Assembly (NCBI GenBank): GCA_022410635.1
Contig: JAJVDF010000651.1
Span: forward strand, 62,001-126,000
DNA length: 64,000 nt
DNA from: Tretioscincus oriximinensis
Lineage: Eukaryota; Chordata; Lepidosauria; Squamata; Gymnophthalmidae
Direction: 5' to 3'
Shown one piece after another: positions 1 through 11,065 of this stretch (its first letter is position 1; every line of letters begins with the position of its first letter). The notes below the pieces were generated by a model, which ran no database searches, was not told the DNA's origin, and was given only the letters and a program-made list of their open reading frames with translations. Made by a program: the position numbers and the translations under genes.

Positions 1-558
1 TGAGAGCTGATATTTTAAGTTCTCAGGGTGCTGCGCGCCAAAAACCTACTCCTTTTTTGAATATGGCCTGCTCAGCCAGGCCCTCCGCCAATCAGCAGAG
101 AGCCCTGCAAAGCAGGCCGGGCAGAGGGAAGGTTGCTCTTGGCCATTCACAGGCTGGTGCTTCCCTCCTCCTGCCCATCTATGGTGGCTGCAGATGGCCG
201 CCCANCTGTAATCAAAGGTAGGACCGCGTTTTAGCCCTGCATGTGGATGCGGATTAGGACAAAATAATCTGCCCATCTATGGAAACTCATTGCCATGATC
301 TGTGCCATATTTCTGAATTTTAGATCCTTCCTGGATCTCACATGAAGGTCAGAAATTAATCAGGGGTCCGTTACGTTAATCAGTCTCTCTCTGCTGAATA
401 ACTGTAAAATAAAACAAAGAAGTAATTTTGATTTCTTGTTTTGTGCTATTATAAAGATATTATGCTGACCTGGTGTTGCTGTGAAGAATTTCTGAGATCT
501 GGAATAAAGAAGCCCACACTAATGCTACCACCATAGTGACTTAACAGTAGCACTAATG
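1..558. other. Unassigned non-coding DNA, left edge
   Basis: The first 300 bases are richer in G+C than the rest of the window. The words CTGCCCATCTATGG occur twice (about 171 and 270), so this may be the remnant of an old repeat. From about 300 to 550 the DNA is AT-rich and shows no recognisable gene. A single ambiguous base lies at 205. Short open frames here have no recognisable domain and are treated as chance. Confidence 0.4.
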
Positions 559-1135
559 TAGACTGACCAGATTTTCCGAGGCCAAAACTGGGGTAATTAA
601 TATTCACGCTAATTTGCATATTCATCCAACATGAAATCTCTACAGCATGTGAGAATTTTTTGAAGTACACAAGAAATTTTGAAAGTGTCAATTTGGTGTA
701 GCAGTTAGAGTGTTGAACTCGTACTTGCTAGTTCAATTCCCCACTCCTCCATGAAAGCCAGCTTGATGACCTTGGGTCAGTCACAATTCTTTGAATTCTC
801 TCAGTCCCACCTACTCCACAGGGCGTCTGTTGTGGAGAAAGCAACAAAAGCTATGTGCGCCACCCTATGGTTGACTGCCCTGAGACCTTCGAGTATAGGG
901 TGGGATACAAGTACAAATAAATAAATAAAAATAAATAAATTTGCATTTTTTATTTTTTACTGAGGGGAGGGTGGCTTCAGTAGCCCCCTAGTGGTGGTGC
1001 AGTGAATTTTTAATATATTTTTTTAATTCTCAGCAAAAAGCAGAACAATACCCCCCCCACCCCCCCCACCCCGGGAGGGCAGAGTAGACATTCCCAAATT
1101 GGGTTCCCCCCAAAAGGTTTCGTTTGGTCAGCCTA
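559..1135. mobile_element. Non-autonomous hAT-like DNA transposon, carrying a nested SINE
   Basis: The ends form a terminal inverted repeat: the left end starts TAGACTGACCAGAT and the right end finishes in the complement, TTGGTCAGCCTA. Flanking 8-bp duplications are CACTAATG (551-558) and CCCTAATG (1136-1143), one mismatch apart. An 8-bp duplication is the hallmark of hAT superfamily insertion. A tRNA-type SINE occupies 692-940. Without it the element is about 330 bp and matches the copy at 52,362-52,736 along most of its length, including the GGTAATTAATATTCA and CCCCTAGTGGT segments. No transposase frame is present, so mobilisation must have been in trans. A poly-C tract near 1050-1072 interrupts the right half. 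Confidence 0.82.
692..940 (+). mobile_element. tRNA-headed SINE with L2-type 3' tail (family A)
   Basis: The head reads like a tRNA gene: an A-box-like stretch near 697-712 (GTGTAGCAGTTAGAGTG) and a B-box-like GTTCAATTCC at 731-740. The middle contains GACCTTGGGTCAGTCACA, a segment common in squamate tRNA SINEs. The last 65 bases (CTGCCCTGAGACCTTCGAGTA then a run of AAAT units) closely match the 3' end of the L2 LINE at 3,948-5,415. The copy sits inside the hAT element at 559-1135, with a short AATTTG-like duplication at the junctions. A second copy lies at 11,321-11,568 on the minus strand. Placement in a named family needs a repeat library. Confidence 0.85.
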
Positions 1136-2183
1136 CCCTAATGTTTCATTAGAAAGATCTCAGTCAGGAGGGAGGGCCATACAGTTGCTGTCTTTATATT
1201 CCAACCAGGAAAATATGATTTGCTATTTTGCTGCACCAAAGAAGTTTCTGCCTTATATCCCAAGGTTTGCTGCCGTTTGCACTACCATGTTTATGGCAGG
1301 CCCTTTTCTGAGGTATAATCCAGAATGAAGCCCAAGGCACGAATGGTTTGCCCTTTGCTAGAACCAGCCCCTAATAACGAAGAATATGTTTTTCTGTAAA
1401 CATATCCAGACAACTATTTTCCTCTGAATATACCCAACTAAAGAAAAGATTCAGGAAGTGGTGGAATATGCTTGCTCCTCTTGTGGAAGAAAAAGAGGAT
1501 GTTGTGGAAATTGTTGGCTTCTCTCAGGATGAGTCCTCAGGGCAAAGAAAGATTCACAGAGCAATAGGGGCTTGAGTGCCTTGCAAATTCTCTTCAAAAG
1601 ATGGTCACCTCTCTCCTGACAAGATTTTGGGAGACTACAAGGGATCAGATCTGCATGTTTTTCAAACAGAAAAATAAGAACTCCCCCCTATATAAACAGA
1701 GGCAGGAAACTGCTGGAGTCATTGTTCTTTAGCAAATATGTGGAAATACACAATGCAGAACCCAAAGGTGAGTCAAATAAGAAATATGCTCAAAGGACAA
1801 TTTTTTTTGCTAGATTCAAAATATGTGACAGATTAAGAAGTTACTCTAAGGCAACCAAACTGATTGCCTGTAGATTGTCTGCCAAGCAGCCAGATGCTGC
1901 TGTTTTAAAAATATCTTCCACAGCTGAGGAGCTACATGACTGCTATCGAATTGGGGAATATGGGATCAGGTATGGAACAGCAAATAGATTGTTACTCTTT
2001 TTAAAAGGTTGAAAGGGCTTTACAATGAGAGTTAAAGCAAAGAAATGCTTATGGTTTATTTACATGGGCCTCTGTCTGTGCATCTGGTGGTGGTCCTTGA
2101 AGTGACTGTAGCATTTCTCATTTACAGAGCTTTGCAGCAACATGCAATAGTAACAGCCTTGTTAAGAAAAGGACTCATACAGA
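1136..2183. other. Unique non-coding DNA
   Basis: Mostly AT-rich single-copy-looking sequence. A fragment at about 1,291-1,336 contains AATCCAGAATGAAGCCC, which resembles the end of the small inverted-repeat elements at 10,806 and 46,657. An open frame of 96 codons at 1,722-2,012 (plus) has no recognisable domain, no intron signals I can defend and no composition change, so it is not called as a gene. Confidence 0.4.
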
Positions 2184-2758
2184 AGGTTACCAGATAAAAG
2201 CAGAATAGCAGTGTCACACATTTAATGGATGTAAAAAAGAAAGAAAGAGAAAGGAACAGGTCTCTCAGCCACCTTCCTGTAAGCAGATAAAATGTTTCCT
2301 GTAGATGGAACTAGGTGCCGATTGGCTAAAGCAGGTTCCTCTCTCCCAGGGGTAGCTGTGGGCTTGGAACTGTGGTCCACAGGGCAGGACCTCAAGCTGG
2401 CTGGGCTGTAGAGGCTGCTTGCTGCTCAGACTACATTTCCCAGCAGGCCCCATCACCAGCACATCAACTCCTTTTCATTTTCTTCACATGTGGGCTGCTG
2501 CTGCTGTAGTCTTGTGAACCTGCTGGGTATCCAAGCTTTTATAATAAGTACTAGTCATCATGAAAAAAATGGCTTAAAAAAGCAGGCAGAAATACAACTA
2601 AGAATAACAAAACCAGAAACAGGAAGCAGAGAAACAGGAAACTGGCAGTTTGTTATTGTTTATGTCTGTAATCCCATCTATAAACTTCATCTTCTGAAAT
2701 TACTTCTTTTTTACATCCATTAAAGATGTGGCACTGCTGTTCTTTTATCTGGTAACCT
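2184..2758. mobile_element. Inverted-repeat DNA transposon (hAT-like ends)
   Basis: The two ends are inverted copies of each other over roughly 50 bases: left AGGTTACCAGATAAAA at 2,184 continuing through CACATTTAATGGATGTAAAA, and right TTTTACATCCATTAAAGATG to TTTTATCTGGTAACCT ending at 2,758. The pair is clear even though a clean target duplication is not visible (flanks CATACAGA and GATTCCTA differ). The interior holds no transposase-like frame. A related, shorter copy starts at 9,131. The ends resemble those of hAT elements, but superfamily assignment is inferred. Confidence 0.7.
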
Positions 2759-2857
2759 GATTCCTATAAATGCACCAAGTGGATTAATAGTAATTTTGCG
2801 GCATTGATTATGTGAGACAAAACCTAAACAGCCTTCAAATTGTTTATGCCTCTGATA

Positions 2858-3474
2858 TAGGGCTGCCATATTTTGGCAGCCCAAAACCAGGACANGGGTG
2901 GGGGTGCGTGCACGCGCGTGCACACACACGAGCGCGTGCACAGGCACGCGCACATACAGACGCTTGTAGCGAGACAGGCAAAACCTCTCTTCTACCTGTC
3001 TCACCACAAGCGTCCGTGTGTGTGCGTGTGAGCGTAGCTGCTCCTTTGCTGGAGGTGGGGTTTCGCCCTGCACTCAGGCAAGTGCACCGCCAACACGTCT
3101 GCAGCAGAGCAAACATGCCTGGGTTTGTGACAGGAGAACAGAGCTGCCCTCCTGTCACAAACCCAGGCATTTCTCCTCTGCTAGAGGTGAGCTGGCGGCA
3201 CGCTTGCCTGAGAGCAGGGTGAAACCCCGCCTCCAGCAAAGGAGCAGCTATGGCACGCTCCGAGGTTCCTTCCTGGACCCAGAAAGCACTGCCGGGCTGC
3301 AGTAGTCAGCTCTGATGGCTGCTTTTCCTTTAAAATCCTGGATTTTTACATTCCCTGATGTAGCATCGGGGAATGGAAAAAAAGCCGGGATTTTGCCTTA
3401 AAATCCGGAGGGGACTATATTTTAGCCCCCCAAACCGGGATTGTCCCGGTTTACTCGGATGTATGGCAACCCTA
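2858..3474. mobile_element. hAT-like DNA transposon with internal long hairpin
   Basis: Ends are inverted: TAGGGCTGCCATA at the left and TATGGCAACCCTA at the right. The 8-bp flanks are CTCTGATA (2,850-2,857) and CTCCGATA (3,475-3,482), one mismatch apart, which fits hAT insertion. Inside, two arms of about 100 bp (3,037-3,136 and 3,149-3,248) are inverted copies separated by only 12 bases, giving a long stem. A GT/GC-rich purine-pyrimidine stretch (CACGCGCG type) lies at 2,905-2,960. Overlapping open frames on both strands arise from the palindrome and are not genes. One ambiguous base is at 2,895. Confidence 0.82.
3037..3248. repeat. Long inverted repeat (about 100-bp arms, 12-bp loop)
   Basis: Left arm begins GCTGCTCCTTTGCTGGAGG and ends GGGTTTGTGACAGGAG. 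The right arm is its reverse complement, from CTCCTGTCACAAACCC to CCTCCAGCAAAGGAGCAGC. A few mismatches and small indels lie mid-arm (for example near the CACGTCTGCAGCAG segment). A transcript across it would fold into a stem of miRNA-precursor or siRNA-precursor type. It lies wholly inside the hAT element at 2,858-3,474. Confidence 0.85.
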
Positions 3475-3577
3475 CTCCGATAGCAGACACTGCAGGAAAC
3501 AATGCATAGTATGGCAAATCCATGATCCAAAATGGCAATATAGCTGGGATGGTAGCACCTCCCTCGTCTGTCTGAAG

Positions 3578-3700
3578 TAGGCTGACCAGATGACCCCTTT
3601 TGGGGGGGTTGAAAACCCATTTTTGGGATGCCTCCCTGTTTTTTCTGCCTTACAGATTTTTGAAAAAAGGAAACTCATCAACCAGCCTTTCATTAGTTAT
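3578..3700. mobile_element. End fragment of the 559/52,362 hAT-like family
   Basis: Starts with TAGGCTGACCAGATGACCCC, matching the inverted right end of the element at 52,362-52,736 over more than 20 bases. No partner end is seen in the next several hundred bases, so this is either a truncated copy or one whose other end has decayed. The 3' limit is uncertain. Confidence 0.55.
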
Positions 3701-3947
3701 TGCCTGTACTCTGTCCCAGTTGTGGAATCATAGGCCACTTATGCGTTCAGTACTAACCCATAGTCTGCTTTCTGTATTCTAGTTGGCAACAGAAGGCCCT
3801 GTCCTTCCTAGACTCTACACACTGGTCAAAGCAAAAGAGTGGCATAGGGCATCAAAAATGGCCTATTCAACTAGAAGTTTTAGACACTGAAATTCACTAC
3901 TGAATCCATAGGAAATATTTTTGTTGCCTCACCAGAGACCTATCCCT

Positions 3948-5415
3948 CATTTATTTATTTATTTGTACTTACACCCCATCCTATACCCAAAGGTCTCAGG
4001 GCAGCCAACCATAAAACAACAATACAAAATTGTTCTGGTCAGTAGTCTAGCTGCTGTATTCTGCACCAGCTGCAGCTTCTGAACTGTTTAAAGGGCAGCC
4101 CCATATAGAGAGCATTGCAGTAATCCAATCTGGAAGTTACCAGAGCATGGATTACTGTGGCTAAATCATCGCTGTTCAGAAGTGGCCATACTTGGTGAAC
4201 CAGATGTAATAGGAAGCAGGACCTCCTGGCCTTCACTTGGTTTTCAAGTGTCAGTGCAGAGTCCAGAAGCACCTCCAGACTTCGCACGTGTTCATTATAG
4301 GGCAATTTTGCCCCATCAAAGCCAAGGGGCCTCCCTACTTCATGAATCTGGGATGCTCCAACGCACAGCACCTCCATCTTATCTGGATTCAGTTTCAATT
4401 TATTGCTCCCCATCCAGCCCATCACTGCTTCCAGGGTCCTGTCAAGCACTTCAACCGCCTCTCCTGATTCAAATGGAAGAGAGAAATAGAGTTGAGTGTC
4501 ATCTGCATATTGATGACACTTCACTCCAAATCTCCTGATGACCTTTCTCAGCAGCTTCATATAAATATTAAACTGCATGGAGGGGAGGATCAACCCTGAG
4601 GAACTCAACTTGTTTGCTCCCAGAGTGTTGAGCAAGACTACCCCACAAACACTCTCTGGAAGTGGCCTTGGACATAGGAGTGGAACCACTGCTATGCAGT
4701 ATCACAAACTACTAAACCACTTAGACTTTCTAGGAGGATACCATCAAAAGTTGGTGAGAGGATGAGGAGAACCAACAGGGTCACATTGCCCCCATCCCAC
4801 TCCAGGAGTGACCAGGCCATCAACCAGGGTGACCAACCAGAGTGACCAGGCCATGACCAGGCCTAAATTCAGATTGAAATGGGTCTAGATAATCCATTTC
4901 TTCCAAGCAAGCTTGTAGTTGAACAGCCTCTTCAGTACCTTGCTCAGGAAGAGTATGTTGGCCACCAGGCAATAATTGTTTAACTCTTCTGGGTTCTTCA
5001 GGAGAAGATGCACCACTACCTCTTTAAGAGTTGGTGGAATGAGCACATCTCTCAAAGAAGCATTCACTACTCCCTGGACCTACTTGATCATACTCTGTCG
5101 GTTGGCTTTTATCAGGTAGGCAGGGCAAGGATCTAGAGGGTATGAAGTTGGCTGAACCCCAACAAGCAGCTTGTCCACATCATCAGGCTGCAATAATTGA
5201 AACTGATCGAAGATAACTGGACCAGATGGTTCTTTGGACACCTCCTCTGGGCTATTGAGAAGTGTGCCATCCAATCCCCCACAAGCAACTTTATTCTCAA
5301 AGTGCCTTGCAAATTTGTCACAGTAGATATTGAATGGCCTTTGACCTTGTTCTCCTGGGCTAGATCTTATCAGGCCGTTCACCAGAATATACCACTTTGA
5401 ACCAGAATGCAAACT
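3948..5415 (-). mobile_element. L2-clade LINE, 5'-truncated and decayed
   Basis: Read on the minus strand, broken frames spell parts of a reverse transcriptase. 5,412-5,080 resembles the region upstream of the RT in L2. 5,067-4,885 includes SLRDVLIPPTLKEVVVHLLLK. A stop- and frameshift-ridden RT core follows, and 4,689-4,039 holds the catalytic YADDTQLY box and VTSRLDYCNALYMGLP. These are typical of L2 (YADD is the RT active-site motif; the second motif is characteristic of L2 C-termini). The 3' end has GCCCTGAGACCTTTGGGTATA followed by AAAT repeats (3,949-3,968 on the plus strand). Frameshifts and stops mean it cannot encode an active enzyme. The apomorphic tail is shared with SINE family A. 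Confidence 0.9.
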
Positions 5416-6641
5416 GTAAATGCAGAAGCAGTCACATTGCCTAGAGCTCAGCTTACTTCTATTACCATCCCACTTGTTGTAACCGTAGCTGGAATGGGTC
5501 CTGGTCTGAAAGAGGTGTCCTATGAATATATTATGGAAACAGGAAGTGGCTGGGCATTGCAGCTATGTGGCTACTGCATTCCACCCCAATATGTGACTGC
5601 TGTGAACATGAGTCATATCAGCAAGGGAACTCCGTGGACATCTGGCATGGCGCCAATGGACCAAGTGTATATTGTTAATTAAAGTGGATATACCATTTAT
5701 ATTGATAAATATGTTGCGGAGATATATCAACAATGTTCTTTGCTCTAAAAGAATGAACAAATTGCTGCCATTTTTCTTTCATTGTTTTTTCCTGTCTTTA
5801 AGCAAGGTTTTATAGCAATTCTTGTGAAAGAGATTGTGTTTATCACAGCGGATTAGACATTAACATTTAGCATTTTAAAGAATATAAAGTAAAATAGGTA
5901 AACTGAAACAAATGCTGAACTAAAGCTGATATATTTTTGTATCTAAAGTATTTAGATTATGGGGTTTTTTAACTGACAATTTTCAATGACTTCTTAAGCA
6001 TCTTAACAAAGGAAATATAAATATTTTAAAACAAAAGCAAGGTTATCTTTCATGCCATCTAATTTAGAAAATCTGTCTCAGTTCAAAAAATTGCAGAAAA
6101 ATGGCCAATATATACCTTAGAGAGAGAGAAGCCATAAACACATGTGAACTGATATCTCACATGCAGGAGAAGCAAAAGAAAAACAAGAGAGTGTGACTGC
6201 ATCTCCTAATATAATTTCTGCCTTCACCCCATCAAACACAGGCTTCCCAGAAGCAAATTCTCTGTCACAACTGGTTTGTAGAGATCAGATTGATTGGAGA
6301 TAAGTAAGGAGTGGGTTATGGAACAAGCTTAGGCTAAACACACATCGAAAAGGTCAGGAGTTTTGCACTTTAATGAATGTGGAAAAGAGGAATTTTCATT
6401 AGGTGCAGCAAATATTGCCTGCAGTTCCTGGAGAAAAAAAAATCTCTTTTCCACATCTATTAAAACTGCAAAACTTCTGTCCCTTTTTTGTGGTAACATA
6501 AATAAAATAACATTTTGAACTGAAGGGCCAGGTAGGCCCACAAGACAGAGATAAGGAGCAAGCAAGAAATCAGGACTGAAGATGTAGTAATATATCAAGA
6601 ACAAGACCTGAATACTCTGTTTTAACAGGAAACCAGAACAG
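5416..6641. other. Unique AT-rich non-coding DNA
   Basis: No repeat, RNA gene or coding exon recognised. A 91-codon open frame at 5,407-5,682 (plus) directly abuts the L2 5' end and has no recognisable motif. Possibly single-copy spacer. Confidence 0.4.
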
Positions 6642-6815
6642 AAGAGCACAAGAGGAGCCTTGCTGAATTGGCTCACAGCCCGTCTAGTTCAGCATTATTT
6701 ATGTCACATACATTGGCCATCAATTGATTCTGGGTATTCTCAAGTGGAAGGAAAAGGCAAAACCTTCACCCACTATCAACTCCTTGCAAATGCCACAAAG
6801 AGAAATCTTGTCTGT
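6642..6815 (-). mobile_element. CR1 LINE 3'-end fragment (old)
   Basis: The stretch AGAGCACAAGAGGAGCC, then CCCGTCTAGTTCAGCATT and AAACCTTCACCCACTATCAACTCC follows the same order as the clearer CR1 ends at 14,926, 33,317 and 51,891. It is strongly diverged, so probably an old copy. Orientation is minus because the LINE 3' tip lies at the low coordinate. Confidence 0.65.
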
Positions 6816-7304
6816 CTCATCTATGTTTTTGTCCACAGGATTTTTCTTTTAAGAAAATATTGTTTAAAGTTCAATGGTAGAAGTTTAATGAAACCTGAAA
6901 CTATATGTACTGCAATGTCTGCACACCAAAAGGGAAGGATAATGAATTAACAGAATGCTTACACAACATTTTCATGGCTGTGAAAGAAGCTGTGATTATG
7001 ACAAGGGTTCATTGGCTAGAATGCATGCTGAATACACAGACCCAATACCCATTGGCCACTCAGGATCCAAAGCTTCACAAATGTGTTACTACCTCAACAT
7101 TTCTTTGCATATCATCTAAGCACCCAATTGGAAATGGTCGCAGAAATTGCCTCTTTTTTGTTTAGTGTTTAATTCTACTGGGCAGTAATAGTGCAACGAC
7201 AGATCAAAATCTGTTCTTGGAATCTTTTGCTGGGAATACAAGTTTCTTGTAGTTCACTTCAAAGTCTCTGCTGAGAAAGATCCTGCCCATTGCTGGTATG
7301 CCAA
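6816..7304. other. Unique non-coding DNA
   Basis: No recognisable feature. Short open frames at 6,660-7,165 overlap the CR1 remnant and look like chance. Confidence 0.35.
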
Positions 7305-7307
7305 GGC

Positions 7308-7716
7308 TAGGTGCGCACAACGACTTAAAAACTGTTACAATGCTATAATCCAGAATATAGCAATCATGTGTCTATGCACACAAACTTGTATATTCCTTGA
7401 TGAGTGCCCCAGTTCTGTAACATTGCTCACTGATCTCATTGTAGTGCAGTCCGAGATTTTTACATGCAACAGCCAATAGAAACAATTGCTGCATTCTCAA
7501 TTTTTTAACATCTCATGTGTAATTTATGGACACGCATACGATCGTACGGGAGTACGGGGATTCTCCGGAACGATGCCTGGATATCTGAGTACTAGTTTGT
7601 TCCAGGAAAAACAGTGTTTATTATGGGTCGACTGCTGAAAAGTACTTAGCACTTGTGCCCAAGACTTCGTGATTGTGCTATGAACAAAGTAGAAAAAAAT
7701 TATGTGCATGCAGCCT
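7308..7716. mobile_element. Possible inverted-repeat element, weak
   Basis: Left end CTAGGTGCGCACAA and right end TTATGTGCATGCAGCCTA are imperfect inverted copies. The right end resembles the start of a short reptile MITE that I recall as beginning TAGGCTGCA, but no full copy or target duplication is visible. The interior has an unusual CpG-rich patch at 7,530-7,580 (CGATCGTACGGG, TCTCCGGAACG). Confidence 0.28.
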
Positions 7717-9041
7717 AAGTCTGCATGGGATGGGAGCATAGTTCAGATTAGAATGTTCATGATTTGAATTGCACCTAGTCCTCAACATTGACTGGTAATC
7801 CTCAATGTTAAGGATTATAAGCATCCCAGCTCATGTTAGTCTATATTGTAAAGTAGTACAGAAGTCATGTTACCATTTTTCAAAAATTTCAATTCAACTG
7901 CACATCAAGGGCTTGGAAGTATTGGAAATGGAATACCAACATACATATGGGGCAGTCCAGACCATGGTTTATCACGATTCAGACCAGAGGACCTCACCAA
8001 TCCAAATCTACTGGGCAGAATCAAGACAAGGTAACTGCCGAGTGGTCCTACAGTTCTCTTGATAAATGCTCACTAATAGGCTTGTTACTCTTACCACAGC
8101 AAATTTTAAAATCCTTCCCTTTGACTCACAACATTTAGTTTTCATAAGTGATAAGTCCACCTCATCAAATTTGCTACATCTTTTTCCTAAACTAAAAACC
8201 TTCAAAAAAGTTGAAACTTTTTTCTTTAACAGAAATAGCTACAGGTTTTTCATCATCTTGGCTGCCTTTTACCACATATCTCTCAACTCTAAAATATTCC
8301 TTTTGAGCAATAGCAAGAAGAACTATGTCCAATATTTCAGTTATGTTGGCACTGGAAATTTAGATGAAGCCATAAGAATTTGCACAATCTCGGTTCTAAT
8401 GTCTTTTCAATGATTACATGGAATGTCTGGCTACACTTTACTAAAATGAATGGAACATGGGAAAGATGGAAAATGGGAACAGTATTTCTAGCAAGGCATC
8501 TAGCAGAAACCATGAAATTAACAGTAGTCAGAATTTGTTTTAGGAGCAATCATAATCATGACTGAATGGTTGAACATGCTAAGCAAGGTACTGCAGTGAA
8601 GGAGGAAGCAAAAATATTAAGGATTCACATAGATGACAGTTCAAAGTCCGTAGTATTCTTAAAATGCCCAACTCAAATGCTAATTTATGCAATTCATACC
8701 TGTCATTTGTACTTGCTACAGTGTATCAGGTGAAATAAAAATAAAAATACACATTAATCTTTTTCCACCTCAAATTATTGCGTGATTTCTTTCTTTCTAT
8801 GATTAAAATACAAACTATAGGCTATGTCTATAGCATGAAATTAAAAGTCATCAAGTAGAATGCTAGACTTAAACTTAATTCTAACTCAAAAAGATAAATA
8901 TGTAATCTTACGCATTAAGATTTTCAATCATACAGTAATCTAAAAAAAAGATGGAAGGTAAGAAGACTCAGAACATGTATTTTAATGTAAAAATAAATCC
9001 TGATTAATTGCATGGAAAAGGTTTCCACTGAGACAGTGCAC
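7717..9041. other. Unique AT-rich non-coding DNA
   Basis: No repeat or gene recognised. Short open frames at 8,066-8,413 and 8,380-8,565 lack domains and codon character and are treated as chance. Confidence 0.4.

Positions 9042-9088
<47 letters not shown>
9042..9088. repeat. (ATG)n microsatellite
   Basis: About 15 uninterrupted trinucleotide units of ATG/TGA. Pure enough to be length-polymorphic. Confidence 0.97.
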
Positions 9089-9130
9089 ACATTAGGCACT
9101 TTTTTGAATTAGTTGTTTGAAAAAACAATA

Positions 9131-9290
9131 ACTAGGGTTACCAGATATAAACATGATAGTAATTATGTATGTCAAGAAGAAGTAATTTCAACATGCATAC
9201 ATTATAATGCTGACAGAATGTGCCAAAATTGCTTCTTTTTTACACCTAGTAAAGGTGTAGTACTGCTGTCATTTTTTAATATCCCAAGCT
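9131..9290. mobile_element. Short copy related to the 2,184-2,758 element
   Basis: Begins AGGGTTACCAGATATAAACA, like the left end at 2,184. Later it has TTCTTTTTTACACCTAGTAA and GTACTGCTGTCATTTTTTA, paralleling the right end TTTTTTACATCCATTAAAG and CACTGCTGTTCTTTTA of that element. It looks internally deleted (about 160 versus 575 bp). The exact right border is not clear. Confidence 0.5.
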
Positions 9291-10805
9291 CCTATTGTAA
9301 TTGTGTTTGTTCAGATGCAGCTGAGTGTAAACATGGGGGAGAAATGAAAACCATATTTTGAACGTAGGTGAGAGAAAATTCTGTTACTAAGCATTTAGAA
9401 ATCACCCTGACTTCGTGGGATATATTCCCTGCTGTTTTGAATCCTGGCTTCAAAGGAATAAATAGAATTTGTAATGATTAGATTCACCCCCTTATAATAT
9501 GGATTTTACAATTTGGGATGGATTTTTTTTTTTGGAAAAAAGAACAGCAGCTTTTAAATTAATGGTTCAGACAAAGCTTGTAAAAATCCAATCATTGCAA
9601 ATCCACTTATTTGACCTATTCCATTATGCTGACGGGTTTAAAGTCAAACATGTCTTAGGTCTTCAACAGTTGATTAGTCCATTTATTCTCCTTATCTTAG
9701 ATAAGCTGCATTGTTAAGCATCCTGGAAAAAAAAAGGAAAGATCTAGTCTTAAAAAAATGCAAAAATGCAAAAAATGAGAAGTTTCTAGGCCTGCCTTTC
9801 ATGTTCAGTTTAGAAAACTCGCAGAGTTAATCAGCTGGGGAAGGAAAAAGATCCAGTTGTCTGAAGCCTGTCACCTTTTCTTGGCAATTACACTGCTAAT
9901 GGCTGGGTCCCAAGCAAAGTGGCAACGAATATCTCTTCTCACGTTCCCAACTCACAGTGCATTCCCAAATACCAGATGGTGTTTTTGGAATCCATTTCAC
10001 TATGTTTGATATAACAATGCTTCTGAATAATGTTAAATTATATATAACAATTTCAAGTAGCTGATATTGGAACAAGTGGAGAAACGGAATATCAGGGACA
10101 AATGGAAAAAAAGATAGCAACCAAAGGCTTAGGGTTTTCACCTCCCCTATTGTTTCTTCTCCTACATAGGTTTTACTGCAATTTGCAACAAGAACAGCAC
10201 CAGAACTGAAGTGCCTCTTTGACAGTGAGTCTAACAATAAATGAGTGGAGTTCCAGAGTCAAGTGGTGAAAAAGCTGATTTATACTTAAAGCACTTACAA
10301 AAAGGCTTGGGAAAGAGCCCCTACGATTGTATATTCTGAGTTGCCAGAATAAAAATAGTTGTAATCTGAGTTCATTGTAGGCTTATTGTTGCTAATGAAG
10401 GCAGCATTCACATGGCAGCCCCAAAGATGGATTCTTCAGGTTAAACTTAATCCAGAACAGTGCTTGCTGCCCAAACACTTGGGCAGACCATGGATTGTAG
10501 GACAAATACGGGGATTGCCTTGAAACTGATACTTGCATCTACTTGTATTCTTGCCCATGGCCAAATTTCATTGGTATAAAGTGGCCAGATGTACATGACT
10601 GCCACTGTGTGCGCCTGTGCAGTTGCCATTTTTAGTCTTCCTACAAGCATGATGCCTATCCCCATGATGGTGATTCTTGGCAGTAACAGGGAAGTACTTT
10701 TTGTTACAATGGGAGAAAAATGTTCAGTAGTTCGTTTCCCCATTGTAGTGCTAAAGCTTTGTATAACCTCTTTATTCTAGGGGTTATTCTACAGCCAAAG
10801 ATATA
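9291..10805. other. Unique non-coding DNA
   Basis: AT-rich, no recognised repeat or exon. Open frames at 9,896-10,237 and 10,447-10,743 (minus) lack recognisable domains. Confidence 0.38.
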
Positions 10806-10968
10806 GGCCCTGTTCCCACTGAGCCTTATTCTGGTTTATATCTCGGGGCAGAATTTGGCCATCCACATGCCAGTGTAGGTTATGGCAGGCCCCACTAGGA
10901 TAGGAGCATGTGGATGACAGGCCCCTATCCTGAGGTATATGGCTCGGGGGACAGGGCCATAGTCTAGG
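10806..10968. mobile_element. Small MITE with inverted ends
   Basis: Left end GGCCCTGTTCCCACTGAGCC and right end GGCTCGGGGGACAGGGCC are inverted copies. The trinucleotide ATA flanks both sides (10,803-10,805 and 10,969-10,971). A second inner inverted pair (CATCCACATGCC with GCATGTGGATG) makes most of the element palindromic. The word GCCTTATTCTGG is shared with the element at 46,657. Superfamily not determined. Confidence 0.6.
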
Positions 10969-11065
10969 GTTTTCAGCATAACTATGCAAATGTATATACA
11001 GCATAACCCAATAACTTGCCCTCTTAAAAGGCTCCTGTTTAAATGAATAACAATAGGGAGAATTG

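Noticed and set aside
692..760. tRNA gene
   Set aside because: A-box and B-box-like segments belong to a SINE head; the acceptor and anticodon stems do not pair as a functional tRNA would.
1722..2012. 96-codon plus frame
   Set aside because: No similarity recognised and no supporting signals.
2720..3305. Several overlapping frames on both strands
   Set aside because: They mirror each other because of the hairpin inside the hAT element.
5407..5682. 91-codon plus-strand frame beginning at the L2 edge
   Set aside because: No known motif, no splice or promoter context and a size expected by chance.
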